In this document: one piece after another, positions 28,693 through 37,711 of the stretch | Layout of the letters: the number at the start of each line of letters is the position of its first letter | Position numbering within the stretch: the stretch's first letter is position 1 | From: Sinorhizobium sp. 8-89 | Lineage (GTDB): Bacteria > Pseudomonadota > Alphaproteobacteria > Rhizobiales > Rhizobiaceae | Length of the DNA stretch: 64,000 nucleotides | Direction: 5' to 3' | NCBI RefSeq assembly: GCF_030124325.1 | Contig: NZ_JASKLR010000006.1 | Location: forward strand, 76,387 to 140,386 | Position numbers and translations under genes: made by a program | The notes under the pieces: generated by a model | Seen by the model: the letters and a program-made list of their open reading frames with translations, nothing else | What the model was told of the DNA's origin: nothing | The model's database searches: none

Positions 28693-29148
28693 TCATGTCT
28701 CACGTTCGTATGCGGCACGGCCGGTCATTTCGTCGATATCGACGCAGAAGAAGACATGCTGCGAAGCGGCGGCTATCTCCGGTTTGCCCGGCTTCAGCCC
28801 GCCCGGCTCCCACCAATTTGGCCGCGCCTCGAGTAGCGACCAGGCATGTATGCACTCTTGGTGCCACTGCCCCTTAGACGGCAGCTCCTGGTAACGGCCG
28901 AACACAAGGACGCTTTTCCACTGTCGCTCACCTGAAAACTCTTCGATTTCAAGGCACACATGCGGGTTCTCGCGCATCCACTCGATCTTTTGGCCAGGCA
29001 TGGAAAAGCCGTAGAGGCATTTCCCGGCGAAGGCATAGGTGATGGGCACGATATACGGCCTGTCTTCCTTGCAGCAGGCAAGACGAGCCACGTGACCTGT
29101 CTGAACCACGCTGTTGCATTCGTGACGGGACATTTCCTTGATAAACAT
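28693..29148 (-). CDS. Pyridoxamine 5'-phosphate oxidase-like flavin-binding protein
   Basis: A 151-residue split-barrel protein of the PPOx/FMN-binding superfamily. Visible features are HVARLACCKEDRPYIVPITYA near the N-terminus, typical of the NimA/PPOx-like subgroup, and IEWMRENPHVCLEIEEF. Members bind FMN, F420 or haem and often act in redox stress. ATG 29148 follows AAAGGACAGACC; the frame opens at 29253 but includes the promoter. A box at 29203-29216 would start transcription near 29168. Confidence 0.85.
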   Translation of the reverse strand: MFIKEMSRHECNSVVQTGHVARLACCKEDRPYIVPITYAFAGKCLYGFSMPGQKIEWMRENPHVCLEIEEFSGERQWKSVLVFGRYQELPSKGQWHQECIHAWSLLEARPNWWEPGGLKPGKPEIAAASQHVFFCVDIDEMTGRAAYERET

Positions 29149-29202
29149 CGGTCTGTCCTTTCTGCCAGGTGACCAAGCTAACCTTCGATCCGGTGATCCG
29201 CT

Positions 29203-29216
29203 TTGATGTGCCTCAA
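29203..29216. promoter_or_regulatory. FixK/Fnr-type box between the PPOx-like and BON genes
   Basis: TTGATGTGCCTCAA (one half degenerate, CTCAA). Class II spacing fits both directions: near 29168 and near 29251. Confidence 0.65.
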
Positions 29217-29284
29217 TGACCGCGAGCCGCGTCTGGGCGATACTCTGCTCCACAGTTTACAACGCTCTCGGGTGGAGGAGAATC

Positions 29285-29962
29285 ATGAACAAGGACGTTC
29301 GACTGCGCCAGGACATTCTGGACGAACTTGAATATGAGCCGAGTATCGATGCTGCCAATATCGGCGTTGCCGTCGAGGACGGAATCGTCACACTTACCGG
29401 GCACGTCCGCAGCTATGCGGAAAAACACGCCGCGGAACGCATCGCCGAACATATGAAGGGCGTTCGAGCAATCGCGGAGGAGATCGAGGTGCGCCTACCG
29501 GAGCACAAGAAAACCGCCGATGACGAAATTGCCGGCCGCGTTCTGAAAATCCTCGCTTGGGGAGCTGCGATTTCCGCCCCTGAGGACATCCACGTGAAGG
29601 TCGAAAAAGGTTTCGTCACGCTTGAGGGCACCGTCGATTGGCATTTCCAGCGCTCTGCGGCCGAGAACTCGGTTCGAGTGCTGACGGGCGTCACTGGCAT
29701 CGACAACCAGCTCAGGATCCGCCCAAGGATGAATGTGGTGGATGTCAGGCATGGCATCAAGGAAGCCTTGAAACGCAACGCGCAGACCGAAGCCGAAAAC
29801 ATCGATGTGGAGGTCTCGGGCAGTCACGTCATATTGCGCGGAACGGTGCAGAGCCTGCGAGCACGCGTCATGGCGGAACGCGCTGCCTGGTCAGCTCCGG
29901 GCGTGACTGCCGTCGAAGACCACTTGAGGATCGAGGATGCTCGAGTGCGCTTGGGTGCCTGA
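29285..29962 (+). CDS. BON-domain protein with three BON repeats
   Basis: A 225-residue protein made of three consecutive BON domains (about 5-72, 78-147 and 155-220), each with a G-x-V-T/I-L-x-G-x-V strand (GIVTLTGHV, GFVTLEGTV, SHVILRGTV). BON domains are thought to bind phospholipid surfaces. No signal peptide is seen, unlike OsmY, so it is probably cytoplasmic. ATG 29285 follows GGTGGAGGAG. Confidence 0.88.
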   Translation: MNKDVRLRQDILDELEYEPSIDAANIGVAVEDGIVTLTGHVRSYAEKHAAERIAEHMKGVRAIAEEIEVRLPEHKKTADDEIAGRVLKILAWGAAISAPEDIHVKVEKGFVTLEGTVDWHFQRSAAENSVRVLTGVTGIDNQLRIRPRMNVVDVRHGIKEALKRNAQTEAENIDVEVSGSHVILRGTVQSLRARVMAERAAWSAPGVTAVEDHLRIEDARVRLGA

Positions 29963-30078
29963 ACGCGAGCGACCGTGGGCGCAACAGCTAAATGCGCCGG
30001 AAATAGGCATGCTCCGGATCGGCTAGTATACAGACCACCAGGTTCGCAGCCATCAAGCAACGACATGAGGGAGCTATA

Positions 30079-30474
30079 ATGCACGGGACTAATTCGCATC
30101 CCACACCTGCCTTTGGGCTTGGTTGGACATCAATACCGGCCCCGTTCGAGGGTCCGAACGTCCTTTTCTCGCTCGGTCGTCTTCAGGCCGACGCGTTCAG
30201 CGCAATGCTTCGATATCAGATCGAAGCGTTATCGTTCCTAAAGAGCCGCTGTGAGCAGGATCTACAGTATCTGCAGGAAATCTGGTCACCTGCTCACGTG
30301 AAGGACTCTTTCGATTTGTGGTGCAGCTTATGGCAAAATGCCTGCCTCGACTATTCGAAGGAAGCAGGCCGAATGGCAGATATCGGCGCCAGCACTGCAG
30401 CCAATGCGGCAAAGCGCGCGCATGGAGGAGAAAAGCTGTTCGCGGACAATCTCGCGGTCCAAACGGTCGTTTAG
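30079..30474 (+). CDS. Phasin-like protein
   Basis: A 131-residue, largely helical protein. The central part (AMLRYQIEALSFLKSRCEQDLQYLQEIWS) and the following amphipathic helix with alternating Ala/Lys resemble phasins, which coat polyhydroxyalkanoate granules. ATG 30079 follows GAGGGAG. It has no FixK-like box nearby. It sits between the BON protein and a Ca-type ATPase. Assignment rests on sequence character only. Confidence 0.6.
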   Translation: MHGTNSHPTPAFGLGWTSIPAPFEGPNVLFSLGRLQADAFSAMLRYQIEALSFLKSRCEQDLQYLQEIWSPAHVKDSFDLWCSLWQNACLDYSKEAGRMADIGASTAANAAKRAHGGEKLFADNLAVQTVV

Positions 30475-30549
30475 CCGGGTGGCGCCACGGGGCGTCTGAA
30501 GCAACAACGTTCGAGAAAGAGCCAGGCTCGCGTAACCGGGGCGCATTTC

Positions 30550-33252
30550 ATGAACTCAGCAACGTTCGTTGACACTGCACCTCACGTTCAAGACGCTGCG
30601 ATGGATGACGACCTTTCTACTGGGCTTGGTCAGAAGGAGGCGGAGGTCCGGCTCAAGCAATTTGGGCCGAACATGCTTCCCGAGCCACAGGCGTCCTCCC
30701 TTTTCGCAACGTTCTTGCGCCAGTTTCGCAGTCCGCTGATTTACATCCTGCTGGCAGCGACGCTTGTGTCGCTCGCGCTGGGCGACGTGCGCGACGCTCT
30801 GTTCATCGGAATCGTCCTCGTCGCGAACGGTGTCATAGGCTGCATGCAGGAGCACTCGGCCGGCAAGGCGGCCCTCGCGCTGCGCAAACTGGAGCAGCCA
30901 AAGGCGACCGTGGTCCGCGACGGACACGTGCAGGAGATCGACGCCCGGCTCCTGGTGCCGGGTGATCTGGTCCTGATCGAAGCCGGCGGCCGCGTGCCGG
31001 CGGACCTCCGGATTCTGTCGGCGACCGATCTTGTCTGCGACGAATCCCTGCTGACGGGAGAATCGGCACCGGTCCATAAAACCGCGGTGGATATTGACGC
31101 CACTGCCGCGGTGAATGCCGGGCACCTGGCGTTCGCGGGAACGCTCGTCACGCGCGGCCGCGGACGAGGGACAATAGCAGAGACGGGTGCGGCTACTGAG
31201 ATTGGAAAAATCGCGGCCGAGATCGGCAAGGCGTCCGTCTCCAAGCCCCCCTTGATGATCAGAATGGAACGCTTTTCGCAGTTCATCGCCTGGGTCGTCG
31301 CTGCTGCTGTAGTGCTTCTCATTCTCGTCGGGATCGCTCGGTCGATGTCGCCGAGTGATCTCTTCATGATGTCCGTTGGCCTGGCGGTGAGCGCGATTCC
31401 GGAAGGGCTGCCGATAGCGATCTCGGTCGCGCTGGCAATCAGCATGCGGCGTATGGCGAAAGCACATGTCATCGTGAGGTGGATGCCGGCCGTGGAAGCG
31501 CTTGGCTCCTGCACGATGATCGCCACCGACAAGACAGGCACCCTGACGCTCAACGAGTTGACCGTAACGGATATCCGGCTGCCGGATGGCACTGGTATCG
31601 TCTGCGATACTGGTGCTGATCTGGACGCCTGCACGATCCGGAGCGATGGAACTCCTCCCGCGGAGGCGCGAGAACGCGCCATTGCCCTGTTAAAGGCGGC
31701 TTCGCTGCCGAATGAAGGATCGCTCACCCGACAAGACAACGGCTGGACCGCCGTCGGCGATACGGTCGACATTGCATTGCTGGCAGCGGCGTACAAGGCA
31801 GGGCTGCCGCGCGAGGCAATCGAGGATGACTACCCTCTCGTCGCCCGGATTCCCTATGAGCCGGACCTGAAATATGCCGCTTCATTTCACCGACACGGCG
31901 ACAGCATCCGCATCTTCGTCAAAGGCGCCGCAGAAACCCTGATCGACATGGCCGATCGGATGGATGTGGCTGGCCGCGCCGAGCCGATCGATCGGGAAGT
32001 CCTTCTCCGGCAAAAAGAAGAGATGGCCGCGCGCGGCCTTCGAGTGCTTGCCTTTGCGGAAGGCGAGACGGCAATCGAGGCAGATGGAGGCTTAGGTCGT
32101 CACCTCCTCGTCGATCTCGTCTTCCTGGGGCTCGCCGGAATGCAGGATCCTGTGCGTCCGGAGGTACCGCAGGCAATTCGCGATTGCCACTCAGCAGGGC
32201 TGGACGTCGCGATGGTGACTGGCGACGACCCCAAGACCGCAGCGGCGATCGCCTCGGGGGCCGGACTGATCTTCACCGAAGATCAGGTAGTCACCGGCGA
32301 AGCTGTGCGCCGGGCTGAGGAGAACGGACAGGAAAGTCTCGATACCCTGACCCGCCACGGCCGCATCTACGCACGTGTGGCTCCTTCGCAAAAACTCGCT
32401 CTCGTCCTCTCGCTCGCGCGCAACGGCCACTTCGTCGCCGTCACGGGCGACGGCGTCAACGACGCACCCGCGCTGAAGCACGCGCATATTGGTGTGGCGA
32501 TGGGGCGAAAGGGCACGGAGGTGGCCAAGGAGAGCGCGGACATCATCATCACCGATGACAACTTCGCTTCGATCGTCAGCGGAATCCGCGAGGGCCGGGT
32601 CGCCTATGCGAATATCCGCAAGGTCATTTTCATGCTGATGTCGACAGGCGCCGCAGAATTGCTGCTCTTTCTGCTGGCAATACCTCTCGGCTTGCCGATG
32701 CCCCTTCTTCCCGTGCAATTGCTCTGGCTCAACCTTGTAACCAACGGCGTTCAAGACATTGCTCTTGCCGGTGAAAGTCCAGAAGGTGACGAACTTGGCC
32801 GCGCGCCACGCAGGCCGTCCGAACCGATCTTCGATCGGCTGATGATTCGGCGCATATGGCAGTCCACGCTCGTCATGGGAGCCGGCGGTTTCGCGATGTT
32901 CTATGTTCTGCTCGAGCAGGGCTACGGCGAGAGCGAAGCCCGCAATCTGCTGCTGTTGTTGTTTGTGCTTTTCGAGAACTTCCAGACGCTCGCGAGCCGC
33001 TCCGAGCGCAAGTCCGTCTTCCAGCTTGGCTTGCTTGCCAACCCGCTTCTCCTTCTCTCAATCGCAGCGGCCCAGGGCCTTCATATCGCTGCGATGTACA
33101 CTCCGATCCTCAGAGAGACCCTGCAAGTTTCACCGATCTCGTTCTCAGAGTGGGCGCTCCTGCTTGGTGCAGCATCGTCTGCCCTCCTAGTCGTGGAAAT
33201 TGACAAGTGGCGGGCTCGCCGCAGGCCTCGCGGACGATCTCGCGGGCAATGA
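30550..33252 (+). CDS. Cation-transporting P-type ATPase, calcium (SERCA/PMR1) type
   Basis: A 900-residue P2-type ATPase. Actuator motif LLTGESAPV, fourth helix AIPEGLPIAISVAL (the PEGL of Ca2+/Na+ pumps), phosphorylation motif ATDKTGTLTLN and hinge GDGVNDAPALKHAHIG are all present, with a four-helix C-terminal bundle. It probably extrudes a divalent cation. ATG 30550 has only a weak ribosome site. It is the second of four P-type ATPases here, each from a different subfamily. Confidence 0.9.
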   Translation: MNSATFVDTAPHVQDAAMDDDLSTGLGQKEAEVRLKQFGPNMLPEPQASSLFATFLRQFRSPLIYILLAATLVSLALGDVRDALFIGIVLVANGVIGCMQEHSAGKAALALRKLEQPKATVVRDGHVQEIDARLLVPGDLVLIEAGGRVPADLRILSATDLVCDESLLTGESAPVHKTAVDIDATAAVNAGHLAFAGTLVTRGRGRGTIAETGAATEIGKIAAEIGKASVSKPPLMIRMERFSQFIAWVVAAAVVLLILVGIARSMSPSDLFMMSVGLAVSAIPEGLPIAISVALAISMRRMAKAHVIVRWMPAVEALGSCTMIATDKTGTLTLNELTVTDIRLPDGTGIVCDTGADLDACTIRSDGTPPAEARERAIALLKAASLPNEGSLTRQDNGWTAVGDTVDIALLAAAYKAGLPREAIEDDYPLVARIPYEPDLKYAASFHRHGDSIRIFVKGAAETLIDMADRMDVAGRAEPIDREVLLRQKEEMAARGLRVLAFAEGETAIEADGGLGRHLLVDLVFLGLAGMQDPVRPEVPQAIRDCHSAGLDVAMVTGDDPKTAAAIASGAGLIFTEDQVVTGEAVRRAEENGQESLDTLTRHGRIYARVAPSQKLALVLSLARNGHFVAVTGDGVNDAPALKHAHIGVAMGRKGTEVAKESADIIITDDNFASIVSGIREGRVAYANIRKVIFMLMSTGAAELLLFLLAIPLGLPMPLLPVQLLWLNLVTNGVQDIALAGESPEGDELGRAPRRPSEPIFDRLMIRRIWQSTLVMGAGGFAMFYVLLEQGYGESEARNLLLLLFVLFENFQTLASRSERKSVFQLGLLANPLLLLSIAAAQGLHIAAMYTPILRETLQVSPISFSEWALLLGAASSALLVVEIDKWRARRRPRGRSRGQ

Positions 33253-33316
33253 AGATATGGCCTGCGACTCCAGTTCCCTCGGGGCTTTACAACTCAGTCC
33301 TGCGCCGATGGAAGCA

Positions 33317-34389
33317 TCATGGAGTAATCGCGACCTTTAGCACCCCGTCACGCTGGTTTGCAAAAAGGTCGTATGCCTCCTCGATTTGGTCCAGCTTGAA
33401 GCGGTGGGTCACCAGAGGACGCGTGTCGACACGGCCGGATGCGATCACCTCCATCAGACGACGCATGCGTTCCTTACCTCCCGGGCAGAGGATGGTCCGG
33501 ATAGTATGGTCTCCTAAACCTGCGAGAAAGCCGTCGAGTGGAATTCTGAGATCACTTGAATAGACGCAAGAGACGACAGCGTACCTCCGGGCCTAAGGAC
33601 GCGAAGCGCACCTTCGAAGGTGTCCTGTCGACCGAGCGCCTCAATAGCTACATCTACGCCACGCCCGTCGGTCAGACGCATGATTTCCTCAACGGGGTCA
33701 CAAGCTTTGAAATCCACAACATGGTCCGCTCCCATGCGGCGGGCCATCTCCATGCGGGCCGGAACGCTGTCAACCGCGATAACCGTCGTTGCGCCGATTA
33801 AACGCGCACCCGCTGCAGCACACCATCCAATAGGCCCCTGCGCGAATACCGCCACCGCGTCGCCAACGCGGACGGCACCGCTTTCCGCCCCGGAGAAGCC
33901 CGTCGACATAATATCGGGGCACATCAGCACCTGCTCGTCGGCCAGGCCGTCCGGCACCGGAGCCAGGTTGGCCATGGCGTCAGGTACGAGGACGTTCGGC
34001 CTGCGAACCGTCGATGGTGTTGCCAAACTTCCAGCCGCCCGTGCCTTTCCAGCCGTGTCTCGTGCCGGGGCCATCCTGGCCATGGCAGCCGCACAGGGCC
34101 GCATTACTGTGGCCTGAGGTGCAGATCGCCCCGGAGATCACACGCTGACCCTCCCTGTATCCCTGCACGGCGGACCCGAGCTTCTCGATCACGCCCACCG
34201 GCTCGTGGGGCCTATCGTGAGGCCGGGTGCGACCGGGTACTCACCCCTCAGGATGTGGACGTCGGTACCGCAGATTGTGGTGGTCGTGATCCGCACGAGC
34301 GCGTCGAGCGGACCGACGTCGGGGATCGGCTTCTCGTCAAGTACAATGCGACCAGGCGCGACGAAGATTGCGGCTTTCATCTTAGGCAT
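33317..34389 (-). pseudogene. Zinc-dependent alcohol dehydrogenase broken by three frameshifts
   Basis: Translated in three frames, the region gives an almost complete medium-chain alcohol dehydrogenase. The order is ATG 34389 (MPKMKAAIFVAPG, TICGTDVHILRG), a shift near 34210 (inserted C after GLTIG), EPVGVIEKLGSAVQ to GWKFGNTIDG, a shift near 34000, VLVPDAMANLAPVPDGL to LRPGGTLSSL, a shift near 33580, then DLRIPLDGFLAGLGDH to KVAITP and stop at 33317. Zinc and NAD motifs are otherwise kept. A good ribosome site (AGGAGG) precedes the ATG. It is either recent decay or clustered sequencing errors. Confidence 0.85.
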
Positions 34390-34498
34390 GACGACCTCCT
34401 TCTGCGTGCGCTGTCAGCCTCAGCGGGACCAACAGGATCGGCACCGGCATGAGAACCCAAATGCGCTCAGACCCTGAACTGCAGGTCGGTCTTTGCAA

Positions 34499-35341
34499 TC
34501 AGTATGCCATGAACAGCGGCACGGGGCTCTGTTTCAGCAGAGATTGAGTGACGCCACCGAATACCAGCTCGCGCAGCCGCGAGTGGACGTAGCCGCCCAT
34601 CACAATCAAATCGGCATGGATCAGCGTTGCATGTTTGCGCAGCGTCTCGGCAACGTCGCCTTTTACGACCGGCAGAGTTTGCGCCTCCACGTTCACGCCA
34701 TGGCGGCTGAGGTGTAGGGCGGCGTCAGCACAGGTGGGGGTGGCAGGGAGGCCCTTCTCTCCCGTCACGGCGACCACCTTTACGGCCTCTGCGGCCCGCA
34801 GGAACGGCAGAGCGTCGGCTGCCCCTCGGGCAGCCCGGCCGCTGCCATCCCAAGCTACGATAATTCGCTTGGCGCAGAATACATCCTGCGTGGCCGGGAC
34901 CACGAGCAATGGGCGCCCGGTTTCCATCAGCAGGGCTTCGATCAGCCCCCGGTCGACAGCGAGAGATTCGGATTCTGCATCGACGATCGTGAGGTCATGC
35001 AGGCGGGCTTGCGTCCTGAAGGCTGCGAGCAGCTCGGGATAGCTGAGATGCGGGCTCTCGATGGAGCAGGCAACACCCGCCGAGACAGCATGGGCCTCTG
35101 CGGTGCGCGCGGCAGCCTGGGCAAGGGAATGAAGCCGCTGGTTCTCTTCCCGGACGAGACCGGCGATAACCTTGCTGACCCCGGCGCTCGACAGAGTGAG
35201 CTTAATCGAAGCAGCCTGGATAGTGGCATGCGCACCCGCCTGCTGCGCAAGAGAAATACCGTAAGCCAGCGCGGACGAGGTTTCGTCAGGGCCGAATTCC
35301 TTCGTCAGGCCAATCAGTATGCTTTTGATGTTCTGGACCAT
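34499..35341 (-). CDS. Universal stress protein, tandem UspA domains
   Basis: A 280-residue double-domain Usp with second-domain motif MGGYVHSRLRELVFGGVTQ, where the usual glycine-histidine pair is VH. It is more divergent than the other three and has a different N-terminal half. ATG 35341 follows GGAGGAATCGAC. A weak FixK-like sequence (TTGATCTAACGCAA, 35414-35427) lies upstream. Confidence 0.88.
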   Translation of the reverse strand: MVQNIKSILIGLTKEFGPDETSSALAYGISLAQQAGAHATIQAASIKLTLSSAGVSKVIAGLVREENQRLHSLAQAAARTAEAHAVSAGVACSIESPHLSYPELLAAFRTQARLHDLTIVDAESESLAVDRGLIEALLMETGRPLLVVPATQDVFCAKRIIVAWDGSGRAARGAADALPFLRAAEAVKVVAVTGEKGLPATPTCADAALHLSRHGVNVEAQTLPVVKGDVAETLRKHATLIHADLIVMGGYVHSRLRELVFGGVTQSLLKQSPVPLFMAY

Positions 35342-35413
35342 GTCGATTCCTCCGACCTGGGATCCAAACCGAGACCTCCCGAAAGAAATTAGGCCGAAAT
35401 ACAAGGACAGCAA

Positions 35414-35427
35414 TTGATCTAACGCAA
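35414..35427. promoter_or_regulatory. Weak FixK/Fnr-like site upstream of uspA
   Basis: TTGATCTAACGCAA keeps one full half-site and only CAA of the other. The distance to the start (about 80 bp) suits an activator site, but the match is poor. Confidence 0.3.
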
Positions 35428-35522
35428 CATCTCATATGAGAGGGGTTGCTTCGCGGGCTAACGCGTGCGGAATCCGACCCGCTTCCCCGATCTTGTTCGA
35501 TAACGGCGGGTCCTCCACGGAA

Positions 35523-36773
35523 TTAGCGGGCAATGACGAAATAAACCGCGACTCCGGTTCCTCCGGCGAGAAGCGATATAGCAGCGAGCGATATCCAATA
35601 CCGTATTGTTCCGGACGCCATCGCCACCAACACCCTTCCGCCTGCGTTTGCGAGTACCGCAACGAGCACTGCGGCTCCGACGATCTGCAGCGGTACCGCT
35701 CCGCCTCCAGCGCGAAGCGCTGTCAGTATCGCCACATCGACGTCGAATACCCCAGACGCGGCCGAGATGCCGATCAAGCTATTGTCGCCCATACCGGTCA
35801 TCAAGGCTGCGCCGGTCGTCGCAGTCAGGGCAAACAGACCTGCAAAGATAAGAAGCGGAAAGAGTTCAAACGGATTGCGTGCGGTGATTGGTTCGTCGGC
35901 GGGAGGTGCACTCTTAACCATCAGGGCGGCACCACCCGCAGCAAAAATCAACGCCGCTGCAATTATTGGCAGGACAACTTCAGGAAAGACCGGCGGAGAG
36001 ATGACAAGAATTACCGTCAACACTCGCAGTAGCGAGACGACGGCGGCGATGCTTGCGGCCCCAGCCAACGGCCCCGGCTCCTCGCCAGAGCGTGCCTTCT
36101 GCCCAAAACTGGCTGTCACGGCAGTCGATGAAACGATTGCCCCCACCAGCCCGCCCACCACCAGTCCTCTTGACGGGCCAAGTAGGCGAACCGCGACGTA
36201 GCCAACAAATGAAATGGTGGCGCTCAGGACCGTGAAGAACCAAATTTCACGTGGATTGAAACCACCCCATGGGTCAATGGCATGGTTTGGAAGAAGAGGC
36301 AGCCCAATGGCGGTCATCGCCGCCAGCACGAGAGCCGAACGCAGTTCGATCCATGACAGCTTCTTGAGAAGATTGTGCATTAGCTCGCGGCTGGCGAGCA
36401 CGCCAGCGAGTGCAGCCGCGCCCGCCGCCGCCACCCTGTAGTCGCCAGTCACCGCCAATCCGCCGAGCGCAAAAACCGCCAATCCGGCAATGACGCCGGT
36501 GACGCTGAAATCCTCATCGTGCCGCGCTTCGCGCAGTTTGAACCAGGTGAAACTCAGCGCGAAGCTCATGAACCCTGCGGCAAAGATAAGGTGGCTTCGC
36601 TGCGCATCGGACAGTGCCGCCAGGATCCCGCCAAACAGACCCGAAATGCCGTAGGTGCGGATGCCTGCCGTGCGGCTGCCTGCCGGCGCTTCCCTTTCCC
36701 GCCATCCACGCTCGAGCCCCACGAGTAGACCTATTGCCAGAGCAAGCCCCAGACGGAGAATAAGAGGTTCCAT
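35523..36773 (-). CDS. MgtC/DUF4010 family membrane protein
   Basis: A 416-residue integral membrane protein. The N-terminal part (LALAIGLLVGLERGWRERE, then GIRTYGISGLFGG) is the MgtC/SapB domain, and the rest is the DUF4010 region with about eight further hydrophobic segments. MgtC proteins are linked to Mg2+ limitation and ATP homeostasis. ATG 36773 has a poor ribosome site (GGGGCAG). No box is seen. Confidence 0.85.
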   Translation of the reverse strand: MEPLILRLGLALAIGLLVGLERGWREREAPAGSRTAGIRTYGISGLFGGILAALSDAQRSHLIFAAGFMSFALSFTWFKLREARHDEDFSVTGVIAGLAVFALGGLAVTGDYRVAAAGAAALAGVLASRELMHNLLKKLSWIELRSALVLAAMTAIGLPLLPNHAIDPWGGFNPREIWFFTVLSATISFVGYVAVRLLGPSRGLVVGGLVGAIVSSTAVTASFGQKARSGEEPGPLAGAASIAAVVSLLRVLTVILVISPPVFPEVVLPIIAAALIFAAGGAALMVKSAPPADEPITARNPFELFPLLIFAGLFALTATTGAALMTGMGDNSLIGISAASGVFDVDVAILTALRAGGGAVPLQIVGAAVLVAVLANAGGRVLVAMASGTIRYWISLAAISLLAGGTGVAVYFVIAR

Positions 36774-36933
36774 TCACTGCCCCCGTGCAATGTTTTGATG
36801 TCGGCTTTCCTGAAAGCGCGCAAGTGTTGCGCCATCTACTCCGGGTCAGGTTGAAAGCACATCCGATTTGGAGCAGACGGGCAGCGAGCGGCTTTGCAAA
36901 TGGGTTATGGGCAAGATTCCACGCGGATAACCA

Positions 36934-37611
36934 CTAACGGTGCTGAATGAACCTACTTTGCCAGCGACGGGGTATTTGGATCGCGACTGCTGCCAATAAC
37001 AGGGCTGCAGCCGACGGCACCCATAGGCCCAGGCTTCCTATTTCTTGCACGAGGGCTGCCCCTGAAATGGCTCCTGCCATCATGCCGAGCCACGGCACTA
37101 TTTGGATGACCCAATGCGTGTTGCGGATGCCCATCGCCCAGCGTCCCAACCCTCGTCCGAAGCGCGACAGTGCCCCGGTAACATATGTTAAGCCAACCGG
37201 CAGCCCTTCGATCTGCTCGACAGAGGCGTTGATCGCTCCCATCGCCAGAACAAGCATAAGGAACCGGAGCTCTCTCTGATCGGCTAACAGGGCTGCGCAT
37301 GCGAGCAGAACGGATACGAACAGCAAAACAGCATGCGGCCTGAACCTGATCGAGACCATCACTCCCACGGCGTTCCCTATCACGAAGGTGATCAGGCCCC
37401 CGATGAGAAGTACTCCCCGCGCGACGTCGGCCTGGATCAGGGCGACGGAGGCGCGAGTCGTGTTGCCACTCATGAACGACACAAAATCCCCGAGCGACAT
37501 AAGCCCCATGGCATCGGTCATGCCTGCGAGGAACGATATTGCAGCGACAAGCGCCAAACCAACAGAACTTCTCTGACGCTTAATGATGCGCCGCCGCCGC
37601 TGCACCGTCAT
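36934..37611 (-). CDS. DUF1275 (YoaK) family membrane protein
   Basis: A 225-residue membrane protein with six hydrophobic segments. FLAGMTDAMGLMSLGDFVSFMSGNTTR is the family N-terminal signature (split: AGMTDAMGL, FVSFMSGNTT). The function is unknown. ATG 37611 is chosen because the family begins near here; the frame continues to 37752 into the neighbouring ATPase gene, which is unlikely. The ribosome site is weak. Confidence 0.82.
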   Translation of the reverse strand: MTVQRRRRIIKRQRSSVGLALVAAISFLAGMTDAMGLMSLGDFVSFMSGNTTRASVALIQADVARGVLLIGGLITFVIGNAVGVMVSIRFRPHAVLLFVSVLLACAALLADQRELRFLMLVLAMGAINASVEQIEGLPVGLTYVTGALSRFGRGLGRWAMGIRNTHWVIQIVPWLGMMAGAISGAALVQEIGSLGLWVPSAAALLLAAVAIQIPRRWQSRFIQHR

Positions 37612-37711
37612 TTGAGATGATCCAAGTGAACCCCCGCCAAGTAAAAGCAAACCCGGTCCGGAGTTGCAAGCTTTCGATGCGCTGCGAACGGCGGCGCCCA
37701 TTCCCGTTGTC

